64,000 nucleotides of DNA, from assembly GCF_040812015.1 (NCBI RefSeq), contig NZ_JBFNXJ010000006.1:158142-222141 (forward strand), in the 5' to 3' direction. Made by a program: the position numbers and the translations under genes. This document shows positions 57,032 to 64,000 of this stretch, piece by piece (position 1 is the first letter of the stretch; the number at the start of each line of letters is the position of its first letter). The stretch comes from Chitinivorax sp. PXF-14. GTDB lineage: Bacteria > Pseudomonadota > Gammaproteobacteria > Burkholderiales > SCOH01. The notes under the pieces are model-generated. The model saw nothing but the letters and a program-made list of their open reading frames with translations, was not told the origin of the DNA and made no database searches.

Positions 57032-58450
57032 ATGAAACCAACTTTGATTGCGAGCCTGCTCGCCACGGCCTTCGTGCTGGTGGCCTGCAACTCGAACGAT
57101 AGCGAGCAGACGTCGGCACAACCGAAGAACGTGATCTTCTTCCTGGGTGACGGCATGGGCATCAACACCATGACCGCCTCGCGCATCTACGCCGCTGGCG
57201 AAGATGGCGAGCTGACGATGGACACGCTGCCGGAAACCGGCTTCGTGAAAACCTTCTCCAACGACTCGCAGGTGACCGACTCGGCACCGTCGATGTCGGC
57301 CTACATGACCGGCGTCAAGATGAACAACGAAGTCATCTCGATGTCGGCCGACACCAAGGCGATCGACCCGAACGTCGCCGCCGGCACCGGCAACTGCGGC
57401 ACCGGCAACGGCAAGCCGGTCGCCACGATCCTCGAACTCGCGAAGGCCGCCGGCCGCGCGACCGGTGTGGTCACCACCACCCGCGTCACCCACGCCACGC
57501 CGGCCGCCACCTATTCGCACGTCTGCCACCGCGATGCCGAGAGCGACATCGCCGCGCAACTGGTGCCGGGCGGCACGGGTTACAACACCGCACTCGGTGA
57601 CGGCGTCGATGTCGTGTTCGGCGGCGGCAAGCAGTTCTTCACTACCACCGATGCGGGTGGCAAGCGTACCGACAAGCGCGATCTGACGGCAGAGCTGAAG
57701 GCCAAGGGCTACAACGTTGCGCTGAGCCGCACCGACTTTGACGCGATCGACCCGGCCAAGGCGGCCAAGGCGGTTGGCCTGTTCACCAGCAGCCACATGA
57801 GCTATGACCTCGACCGCGACAACGCCAAGGAACCGAGCCTGTCCGAGATGACGCTGAAGGCGCTCGGCATGCTGCAGAAGAACAGCAAGGGTTACTTCCT
57901 GATGGTGGAAGGCGGCCGCATCGACCATGCGCTGCACGAAACCACGGCCAAGAAGGCGCTGCAGGATACCGTCGCTTTCGACAACGCGATCAAGGCCACG
58001 ATCGACGCGGTGAAGAAGACCGATCCGGAGCTGAAGAACACGCTGATCGTTGTCACCGCCGACCATGACCACACCATCGTGCTCAACGGCTATGCCAAGC
58101 GCACCGGCAAGACCACCGCCACCAACCCGGGCGTGCTCGGCCTGCTGCGCAACTACAACGATGGCAGCGTCGCCAAGGACCTGGACGGCAAGCCCTTCAC
58201 CATCATCGGCTTCGGCAACGGCGAGAACCGCCCGGCCGGCAACCGCGGCGCCTTCGCCGACCTGACCGACGACATCGTCTTCGCCAACACCTACCACCAG
58301 GAAGCGGTGATCCGCATGCCGGCAGGTGCCGAAACCCATGGCGGCACCGACGTGTTCATCGGTGCCACGGGCATGGGCGCGGACCAGTTCTCCGGCTTCA
58401 TGGACAACACCAAGGTGTTCTCGCTGCTGCGCACGGCATCCGGCCTGTAA
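57032..58450 (+). CDS. PhoA-type alkaline phosphatase, predicted lipoprotein
   Basis: This 472-residue enzyme belongs to the alkaline phosphatase superfamily. The signal ends in a lipobox LVAC with Cys19, so it should be lipid-anchored in the cell envelope. Metal-site and catalytic motifs are FFLGDGMG (residues 37-43; metal Asp), VTDSAPS (81-87; nucleophile Ser84), RVTHATPAA, MVEGGRIDHALH and VTADHDHT. Two cysteine pairs, NCGTG and HVCHR, are shared with the paralogue downstream. I chose the ATG at 57032 after AAAGGAAA; the longer frame upstream lacks support. The next gene starts 25 bases after the stop. Confidence 0.9.
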   Translation: MKPTLIASLLATAFVLVACNSNDSEQTSAQPKNVIFFLGDGMGINTMTASRIYAAGEDGELTMDTLPETGFVKTFSNDSQVTDSAPSMSAYMTGVKMNNEVISMSADTKAIDPNVAAGTGNCGTGNGKPVATILELAKAAGRATGVVTTTRVTHATPAATYSHVCHRDAESDIAAQLVPGGTGYNTALGDGVDVVFGGGKQFFTTTDAGGKRTDKRDLTAELKAKGYNVALSRTDFDAIDPAKAAKAVGLFTSSHMSYDLDRDNAKEPSLSEMTLKALGMLQKNSKGYFLMVEGGRIDHALHETTAKKALQDTVAFDNAIKATIDAVKKTDPELKNTLIVVTADHDHTIVLNGYAKRTGKTTATNPGVLGLLRNYNDGSVAKDLDGKPFTIIGFGNGENRPAGNRGAFADLTDDIVFANTYHQEAVIRMPAGAETHGGTDVFIGATGMGADQFSGFMDNTKVFSLLRTASGL

Positions 58451-58475
58451 GCGCCGATTGATAAGGATAGCAATA

Positions 58476-59843
58476 ATGAAACAACGCATGATTGCCGCGA
58501 GCCTGCTCGCGCTCGCACTGCCGATGTCGGCCCACGCCGCCGGCGAAGCCAAGAACGTCATCTTCTTCCTCGGCGACGGCATGGGCCCGACCACCGTCAC
58601 CGCCGCGCGCATCTACAAGTACGGCGAAGCCGGGGCGCTGAACATGGAGCAGCTGGCCCGCACCGCGCGCATCAAGACCTTCTCCAACGACGCGCAGACG
58701 ACCGACTCAGCACCGTCGATGGCCGCCTACATGACCGGCGTGAAGATGAACAACGAAGTCATCTCGATGTCGAGCGACACCAAGGCCATCGCGCCGACGC
58801 TGCCTGCCGGTACCGGTAATTGCGGCGCCGGCAACGGCAAGGCGGTCGACACCATCCTCGAGCTGGCCAAGGCCAAGGGCAAGGCGGTCGGCTCGATCAC
58901 CACCACCCGCATCACCCACGCCACGCCGGCCGTGACCTACTCGCATGTCTGCCACCGCGATGCCGAGAGCGACATTGCCGTGCAGGCCGTGCCGGGCGGC
59001 GCGGGCTATAACGCCGCGCTGAAGGATGGCCTGGATGTGCTGATGGGCGGCGGCAACAAGTTCTTCCTGCCGCCGGCAGCTGGCGGCGTGCGTGTCGATG
59101 GCCGCAACCTGGTCGATGAAATGAAGGCCAAGGGCTACGCCTATGCCTCGACCGGCACCGAGCTGAAGGCCGTCGATGCCAAGTCGACCAGCAAGCTGTT
59201 CGCGCTGTTCCACAAGGACCACATGGACTACGAGCTGGACCGTGTGAAGAAGAGCCTCGACCAGCCCAGCCTGGCCGACATGACGGTCAAGGCGATCGAC
59301 GTGCTGAGCAAGAACCCGAACGGCTACTTCCTGATGGTCGAGGGCGGCCGCATCGACCATGCACTGCACGGCACCAACGCCAAGCGCGTGATGGAAGACA
59401 CGATTGCCTTCGACGACGCCATCAAGGCCGCGCTCGGCAAGGTCGACCTGAGCAACACCCTGGTCGTCTTCACCGCCGACCACGACCACACGATGACGAT
59501 CAACGGCTACTCGAAGCGCGGCAACCCCATCCTCGACATCTCGCGCAACTACAAAGATGGCCAGCCCGCGAAGGACGCCGACGGCAACACCTACACCACG
59601 CTGGTATTCGGCAACGGCCCGAACCGCAAGGACGTGCGCAGCAGCATCGTCTCCGGCGACACCGACAAGACGCAGGCGCTGCACGACGATTACCTGCAGG
59701 AAACCGGCGTCCGCCTCTCCAGCGAGACGCACGGCGGCGGCGACGTGATGCTGGGCGCCAGCGGTGCCGGTGCGAAGGGCTTCAAGGGGACGATGGACAA
59801 CACCAAAGTGTTTGGCCTCCTGAAGTCGGCATTTGGCTTCTAA
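58476..59843 (+). CDS. PhoA-type alkaline phosphatase, secreted paralogue
   Basis: This 455-residue enzyme is a paralogue of the gene just upstream. It has a Sec signal peptide (cleaving after about AHA, residue 21) without a lipobox, so it is likely soluble in the periplasm or exported. Key motifs are FFLGDGMG (30-37), TTDSAPS with nucleophile Ser78, RITHATPAV, MVEGGRIDHALHGT and FTADHDHTM. The ATG at 58476 follows AAGGATAG; an upstream extension inside the previous gene is rejected. It is probably in one transcript with the lipoprotein form. A terminator follows at 59883. Confidence 0.9.
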   Translation: MKQRMIAASLLALALPMSAHAAGEAKNVIFFLGDGMGPTTVTAARIYKYGEAGALNMEQLARTARIKTFSNDAQTTDSAPSMAAYMTGVKMNNEVISMSSDTKAIAPTLPAGTGNCGAGNGKAVDTILELAKAKGKAVGSITTTRITHATPAVTYSHVCHRDAESDIAVQAVPGGAGYNAALKDGLDVLMGGGNKFFLPPAAGGVRVDGRNLVDEMKAKGYAYASTGTELKAVDAKSTSKLFALFHKDHMDYELDRVKKSLDQPSLADMTVKAIDVLSKNPNGYFLMVEGGRIDHALHGTNAKRVMEDTIAFDDAIKAALGKVDLSNTLVVFTADHDHTMTINGYSKRGNPILDISRNYKDGQPAKDADGNTYTTLVFGNGPNRKDVRSSIVSGDTDKTQALHDDYLQETGVRLSSETHGGGDVMLGASGAGAKGFKGTMDNTKVFGLLKSAFGF

Positions 59844-59882
59844 GCACGGATAGCAACAACAATACCTAGTCGAAGCACTTGA

Positions 59883-59912
59883 GGCAGTCGTCCGACGACT
59901 GCCATCTTTTTT
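59883..59912 (+). terminator. Terminator after the phosphatase pair
   Basis: An 8-bp stem GGCAGTCG/CGACTGCC with loop TCCGA is followed by ATCTTTTTT. It lies 12 bases before the next start codon, so the following gene depends on read-through. Confidence 0.75.
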
Positions 59913-59923
59913 AGGGGAAGCCC

Positions 59924-60607
59924 ATGAAACGCATTCTTCTCGGCCTGGCGCTGGTGCTGGGCGCACCGCAGGCCTTTGCCGCCGCCACGACGGACACCGC
60001 CGCCACAATCAGCTACGAGTTCCGCTCCGTCAGCAGCGAAGGCGTCACCAAGGAAACCCGCTTCCAGGAACGCCTGTACCGCGCCGGCAACCAGCTGTGG
60101 ACCGAACGCGTGCTGCCCAGGCAGGCCGCGCACGACAAGCAGGACAAGGACCACGCCGACCACGAGCACGACCTGGCGCTCGGCGCTGCGGCCAAGTACA
60201 TCGTCCGCGACGAGCGTGGCCAGCTGAACCTGCAGTTCGTGCGCGTCGAAGACAAGATGATCATCCAGACCGAGCCGCGCGATTACCCTGAAGTCGGTTT
60301 CGATGGCTCGTGGGACAGCGCCTACTACCTGATCAACCCGGCGCAGCTGAAAAAGATGCAGAAGCTCGCCGCCAAGGCGCCGGTCGCCAATGCGAGCTGG
60401 TACGAGCAGAAGACCAACACCTATGTCCGGCGCGTGCTGTGGGCCGACGACAAGCAGATGCCGCTGCTGATCGAAACCAGCTCGCGCGACGGCAGCCGCT
60501 ACAGCAAGACCACGATCGCGCCGGAGAGCCTGCCCGCCGCGAACCAGTTGCCGTGGACCCGGCTGGCGAGCTATCAGCGCCGTGCCTACATCGATCTGCT
60601 CGATTGA
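59924..60607 (+). CDS. Exported protein of unknown function
   Basis: This 227-residue protein has a clear Sec signal peptide (MKRILLGLALVLGAPQAFAA). The mature part is rich in charged residues, with a His/Asp-rich patch near residues 69-84 (DKQDKDHADHEHDL) that could bind metal. It also has YVRRVLWADDKQMPLLIETS, which recalls outer-membrane lipoprotein-carrier-type beta folds, though no family is recognised with confidence. It lies directly behind the alkaline phosphatase pair, past a terminator, and may share their regulation. The ATG follows GGGGAAG. Confidence 0.7.
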   Translation: MKRILLGLALVLGAPQAFAAATTDTAATISYEFRSVSSEGVTKETRFQERLYRAGNQLWTERVLPRQAAHDKQDKDHADHEHDLALGAAAKYIVRDERGQLNLQFVRVEDKMIIQTEPRDYPEVGFDGSWDSAYYLINPAQLKKMQKLAAKAPVANASWYEQKTNTYVRRVLWADDKQMPLLIETSSRDGSRYSKTTIAPESLPAANQLPWTRLASYQRRAYIDLLD

Positions 60608-60633
60608 TGGGTACCCGCATCGGCCACTGAGAG

Positions 60634-60662
60634 AAAGCCGCGGCAGCCGCCGCGGCTTTTTT
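60634..60662 (+). terminator. Terminator after the unknown exported protein
   Basis: A perfect 11-bp stem AAAGCCGCGGC/GCCGCGGCTTT with loop AGCC is followed by TTT. It lies between convergent genes and could also serve the LysR gene that ends at 60681. Confidence 0.8.
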
Positions 60663-60680
60663 CATGGCATGGGCAGGTGT

Positions 60681-61589
60681 TCAGTCTTCCTCGACCGTGG
60701 CGAACTGCTCGGCCAGATGGTCGATCAGGCTGCGCACCGCCGGGATCAGGCCGCGCCGCGACGGGAAGGCGACGTGGATGATCTCCCGCCGCGGCGCCCA
60801 GTCGGGCAGCAAGCGGATCAGGCTGCCGTTCGCCAGCTGCTCGCGCACCATCATCAGCGGCAGCTGGACCACGCCGACCCCCGCGGTGGCCGCCTGGCGC
60901 AGCGTCAGCATGTCGGTCGTGACAAAGCGCGGGGAATGGTGCTGGGCGGCCTGCGCCCCGTCGGGGCCGAGCAGCGTCCAGACGTGGCCATCGGCCGGCG
61001 GCCCGTAGCCCAGGCTGGGCCACGACACCAGGTCGGCCGGGGTATCCGGCATGCCGTGGCGCGCGAGCAACGCCGGGCTGGCCACCAGGCACTGAGCGGC
61101 ATAGCCGAGCACGCGCATGGCCAGATCGCTGTCCTGCAGCGGTAGCGGCCGCACGCGCAGCGCCAGGTCGAGCCCCTCGGCGACGACATCGACCGCGCGG
61201 TTCAAGACCGAGAGCTGAACATTGACGCTCGGGTAGTGTGCGGCAAAGCCGACCAGCATCAGGCCGACATGGGCGTGCAGCAGCGCGATCGGGCATGACA
61301 GCCTGACCGTGCCGCAAGGCTCGGCATGGGTCGATTCGATGATGGTCTGCGCGGCTTCGGCCTCGATCAGCATCGCCTTGCAGCGACCATAGTAGGCCTG
61401 CCCCAGCTCGGTGACGGCAAAGCTGCGGCTGGAACGCTGGATCAGTCTGGCCCCGAGCCGTTCTTCCAGCATGGCGATGCGCCGGCTCAGCTTCGACTTG
61501 GGCACGCCCAACGCGCGGCCAGCCGGCGCAAAGCCGTGATGGTCGACCACCTGGACGAAATAATAGAGATCATTGAGGTCCTGCTGCAT
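60681..61589 (-). CDS. LysR-family transcriptional regulator
   Basis: This 302-residue regulator has an N-terminal winged helix-turn-helix (DLYYFVQVVDHHGFAPAGRA then VPKSKLSRRIAMLEERLGAR) and a periplasmic-binding-fold effector domain (about residues 90-295). It is of the group often found beside oxidoreductase or hydrolase genes. The ligand and target are unknown. An exact inverted repeat with the LysR T-N11-A spacing lies 83-107 bases upstream of its start, probably its own operator. The patatin gene upstream runs in the same direction. Confidence 0.9.
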   Translation of the reverse strand: MQQDLNDLYYFVQVVDHHGFAPAGRALGVPKSKLSRRIAMLEERLGARLIQRSSRSFAVTELGQAYYGRCKAMLIEAEAAQTIIESTHAEPCGTVRLSCPIALLHAHVGLMLVGFAAHYPSVNVQLSVLNRAVDVVAEGLDLALRVRPLPLQDSDLAMRVLGYAAQCLVASPALLARHGMPDTPADLVSWPSLGYGPPADGHVWTLLGPDGAQAAQHHSPRFVTTDMLTLRQAATAGVGVVQLPLMMVREQLANGSLIRLLPDWAPRREIIHVAFPSRRGLIPAVRSLIDHLAEQFATVEED

Positions 61590-61671
61590 AGCGATGCACC
61601 ATTACGATGGGTAGGGCGGTGGATGGGACGATGAGGGCTTAATGGCCCGATTTTTGTGCTCATCGTCTCAT

Positions 61672-61696
61672 CTCGTCTGCACGAAAGCCAGACGAG
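61672..61696. promoter_or_regulatory. Candidate LysR-type operator
   Basis: CTCGTCTG, nine bases, CAGACGAG: perfect 8-base arms, with T61678 and A61690 giving the T-N11-A motif of LysR-family sites. It lies upstream of the LysR gene and suggests autoregulation. Confidence 0.6.
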
Positions 61697-61807
61697 GTGG
61701 CGGGGCGGCCGGGCGCAAATGGCTCTGGTGGTCAGGCACAAGGCACCATGCCTGTCAATCGACGCGGCGAGCCAGGCGTGGCGGGCACCTCGCCAGCTAC
61801 CCTAGGA

Positions 61808-63148
61808 TCAACGTCCGCGCGCTAGGTCGTTCATCAGGCGCTGCCACTCGGGCGAGGCCTGCAGCTCGTTTCTGGCAAACGCCTTGAGCGCCGCAATCTG
61901 CTCCGGTGAGATGCTCAGCGACGTCTCGATGCCTTGCAGGTCGGGCAGCTTGGTGTGTGCCTTGGCGGCACCGAGGTTGATTTCGATGACGTAGAAACTG
62001 CTGTCCACCGCATAGGTGTCGCCCACCTCGGCGCGGCTCGCCTGCTTGAGCTCCTCCTGCCAGCGCTTGGTCGCGGCACGCAGCTGTTCGACGCTGACGC
62101 TCGAATGGAGGTCGATCGGGATATTGATCAAGGCCCTGAGCTGGCGATACAGCCCCGGGGTGTTGGGGTTGTCGTCTTCCGGCAGATCCGGCGCCGTCTG
62201 CGCGTTGACGACGATGAACACCCGCTTGCGGATGCCGTGCATATTGGCCGCCCTGGCGGTGCCGATGATGCCGCCGCGTGCCTCGACGATTTCGAGCGGC
62301 GTCTTGACCCCGGTGTTGTCCGACAGCCCGCCGTCGAGCAGGTGGACATAGGAGCGGCTGCCCACGCGGCTCTTCAGCGGCAGCGGGGCGCCGTGCCAGG
62401 GGCAGTCCTCGGTGTGGTTCCACAGCGTGATCGGCGACAGCACGATGGGCACGGCCATCGAGGCCGCGACGGCCCGCGCCAGCGGAAAGCTGCTGAGGTC
62501 GGAGCACAGTAGGTCGAACTGATCCTGGCTGAATTCGAACCGCTCGCCGAGCTTCATCTCGGTGGCGTTGATCAGCAGCATCGGGCGCGACATCGGCAGG
62601 TCGCCATAGGTCTTGTCGTGGAAGACCTGCTCGTTCAGCACCTCCTGCAGCATGTCCGCGCGGCCAAAGCGGCGTGAGGTCTGGCGCCACAGCCCGCGTG
62701 GCGACAGCAGGCGCCACTGCACCTTTGATTGCAGGTCGGCACCCAGCACCTGGCTCTCGAAATTGGTGAAGGTCTGGTCGCGGTTGAGCGTGTAATAGGC
62801 GGCGGTGAGGCTGCCGCCCGACACACCCGTGATGAAATCGACCTCGTCGAGCAGGCGCTTGTCCTTGCCTTCCCAGTGGATCGGGGTGCTGGCCAGCGTT
62901 TCGAGTACGCCGTAGGAAAACGCCGCTGCACGATAGCCCCCGCCAGAAAACGACAGCACGATCAGCAGGCTGTCGCTGTTGTCCTCAGTCGCCAGGTTGC
63001 GCACCGCGTAGCGCGGCTGAAAGCTGTCGGTATCGAGCGGGCGATTGACGAAGTAGTGCTCACTGGCACAGCCGGCCAGCGCAAACAGCAAGGCAAGCAG
63101 GGTCGTCCGGATGGCAACGGTCCTGTAGGACAGATAGCGGGTCAGCAT
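61808..63148 (-). CDS. Patatin-like phospholipase, predicted lipoprotein
   Basis: This 446-residue protein is a patatin-family serine lipase. A signal peptide ends in lipobox LAGC with Cys27, so it should be anchored in the outer or inner membrane. The oxyanion motif is SGGGYR (68-73), the nucleophile is Ser110 in GVSGG, and the catalytic Asp is Asp272 in DGG. The C-terminal part after about residue 300 is unassigned. Lipid or phospholipid ester hydrolysis is expected, and a substrate cannot be named. It lies between ycaC and the LysR gene on the same strand. Confidence 0.88.
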   Translation of the reverse strand: MLTRYLSYRTVAIRTTLLALLFALAGCASEHYFVNRPLDTDSFQPRYAVRNLATEDNSDSLLIVLSFSGGGYRAAAFSYGVLETLASTPIHWEGKDKRLLDEVDFITGVSGGSLTAAYYTLNRDQTFTNFESQVLGADLQSKVQWRLLSPRGLWRQTSRRFGRADMLQEVLNEQVFHDKTYGDLPMSRPMLLINATEMKLGERFEFSQDQFDLLCSDLSSFPLARAVAASMAVPIVLSPITLWNHTEDCPWHGAPLPLKSRVGSRSYVHLLDGGLSDNTGVKTPLEIVEARGGIIGTARAANMHGIRKRVFIVVNAQTAPDLPEDDNPNTPGLYRQLRALINIPIDLHSSVSVEQLRAATKRWQEELKQASRAEVGDTYAVDSSFYVIEINLGAAKAHTKLPDLQGIETSLSISPEQIAALKAFARNELQASPEWQRLMNDLARGR

Positions 63149-63235
63149 CGGTATTTTTCTACGGAAGAGAGTGGGGCGGGAGTTGCCCCCAGACCGTCTG
63201 ATTGTAGTCTGCCGCCATCCTGCCCCGAAATAATC

Positions 63236-63273
63236 GGCAACGCCGCATGTGCCGGTGCACCCGCGGCGTTGCC
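63236..63273 (-). terminator. Hairpin after the ycaC-family gene
   Basis: An 11-bp stem GGCAACGCCGC/GCGGCGTTGCC with a 16-base loop lies 11 bases past the stop codon. On the minus strand it is followed by GATTATTT, a weak T-tract. Confidence 0.5.
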
Positions 63274-63283
63274 TGCATGGCGG

Positions 63284-63910
63284 CTACTTGCCCGATTTCA
63301 GCGTGGTGTAACTGGTGATCAGGTTGCGGTAGTCGGGGATATGGTTGGAGAACAGCGTGCCGAGTCCTTCGATGTCGTTGCGCCAGTCGCGATGCAGCTC
63401 GCAGGCGACGCCGAACCAGGCCATCAGCTGCGCGCCGGCGGCCGTCATGCGGTCCCAGGCCGACTGGCGCGTGATCTCATTGAACGTGCCGGAGGCATCG
63501 GTGACGACAAACACCTCGTAGCCTTCTTCCAGGGCCGACAGCGCCGGGAAGGCCACGCAGACTTCGGTCACCACACCAGCGATGATCAGCTGCTTCTTGC
63601 CGGTTGCCTTGATCGCCTTGACGAAGTCCTCGTTGTCCCAGGCGTTGATCTGGCCGGGCCGGGCGATGTAGGGCGCATCGGGGAACATGGCCTTGAGCTC
63701 CGGCACCAGCGGGCCATTCGGGCCGTCTTCGAAACTCGTGGTGAGGATGGTCGGCAGCTTGAAATACTTCGCCAGGTCGGCCAGTGCCAGCACGTTGTTC
63801 TTGAACTTGTCGGGGTCGATGTCGCGCACCAGCGACAGCAGGCCCGCCTGATGATCCACGAGCAGTACTGCCGCGTTGTTCTTGTCGAGACGAACGTAAG
63901 GTTTACCCAT
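63284..63910 (-). CDS. ycaC: Isochorismatase-fold hydrolase of the YcaC family
   Basis: This 208-residue protein is very close in sequence and length to E. coli YcaC, an octameric cysteine hydrolase of unknown physiological substrate. It begins MGKPYVRLDKNNAAVLLVDH with Asp19, carries YIARPGQINAWDN (Arg84), and the nucleophile Cys118 in AGVVTEVCVAFPALSA. The ATG at 63910 follows AAGGAGTGGC; a frame extension to 63970 has no support. Such genes are often moved between bacteria. The 90 bases beyond it to the window end hold no recognisable gene. Confidence 0.92.
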   Translation of the reverse strand: MGKPYVRLDKNNAAVLLVDHQAGLLSLVRDIDPDKFKNNVLALADLAKYFKLPTILTTSFEDGPNGPLVPELKAMFPDAPYIARPGQINAWDNEDFVKAIKATGKKQLIIAGVVTEVCVAFPALSALEEGYEVFVVTDASGTFNEITRQSAWDRMTAAGAQLMAWFGVACELHRDWRNDIEGLGTLFSNHIPDYRNLITSYTTLKSGK

Positions 63911-64000
63911 GATGCCACTCCTTAGATTGGTGAATTGAACGTCCTTGCCGCACCGGGCGGGCTCATGCACGGCGCCGAGCCCGCTCGCTGCTGGCGGTCA

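Noticed and set aside
61627..61656. Hairpin GGGC/GCCC with a T-run on the plus strand
   Set aside because: No plus-strand gene precedes it, so it is likely chance.

Overview
The window reads as a chromosomal segment of a GC-rich betaproteobacterium, most plausibly of the order Neisseriales (Chromobacteriaceae or Chitinibacteraceae type). The reasons are the gene order tRNA-Tyr/Gly/Thr-tuf-tRNA-Trp-secE-nusG-rplKAJL-rpoBC, followed without a break by the str, S10, spc and alpha operons, the betaproteobacterial rpoB/rpoC sequence types, and the mix of neighbouring families. The genus is inference. There is no rRNA, CRISPR array, insertion sequence or prophage.

Region by region. 1-1227 is the 3' end of tamB. 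1463-9121 is a dipeptide ABC importer: two tandem periplasmic binding proteins (dppA type), a 450-base gap, then dppBCDF. 9180-10310 (minus) is an amino-acid-type periplasmic binding protein that shares a bidirectional terminator with dppF. 10489-11936 holds coaD overlapping a free-standing RlmK-like rRNA methyltransferase. 12061-25570 is the tRNA-tuf-secE-nusG-rpl-rpoBC block. 25744-30052 is the str operon with a second tuf gene, and 30126-43945 carries S10, spc and alpha operon genes including secY, infA, rpmJ and rpoA. Internal promoters, terminators and hairpins mark transcription unit borders at 12018, 13615, 25652, 30429, 35157 and 41054.

54050-44016 is a run of six minus-strand genes. 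A membrane PAS-GGDEF-EAL protein is followed closely by a GspE/PilB-type ATPase with an MshEN-like N-terminus, then rsmJ, a quinone oxidoreductase, an HDOD protein and a second GspE/PilB-type ATPase. This looks like a c-di-GMP-linked surface-machine module with no pilus or secretion structural genes in view.

54144-60607 is accessory: a tiny heavy-metal-associated domain protein with a broken CxxC, a stretch of about 70-base hairpin-bearing tandem repeats, a Tat-exported PhoX phosphatase, and divergently two tandem PhoA-family alkaline phosphatases behind a candidate Pho box, then an exported protein of unknown function. This is a phosphate-scavenging island. 60681-63910 (minus) holds a LysR regulator with a clear inverted repeat upstream, a patatin-like lipoprotein phospholipase and a ycaC-family hydrolase.

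Most of the window is conserved housekeeping sequence. The most unusual items are the c-di-GMP/ATPase gene run, the repeat array, the ten-G run inside rplB, the near-identical tuf pair and the degenerate HMA protein. No clearly new system could be demonstrated from sequence alone.
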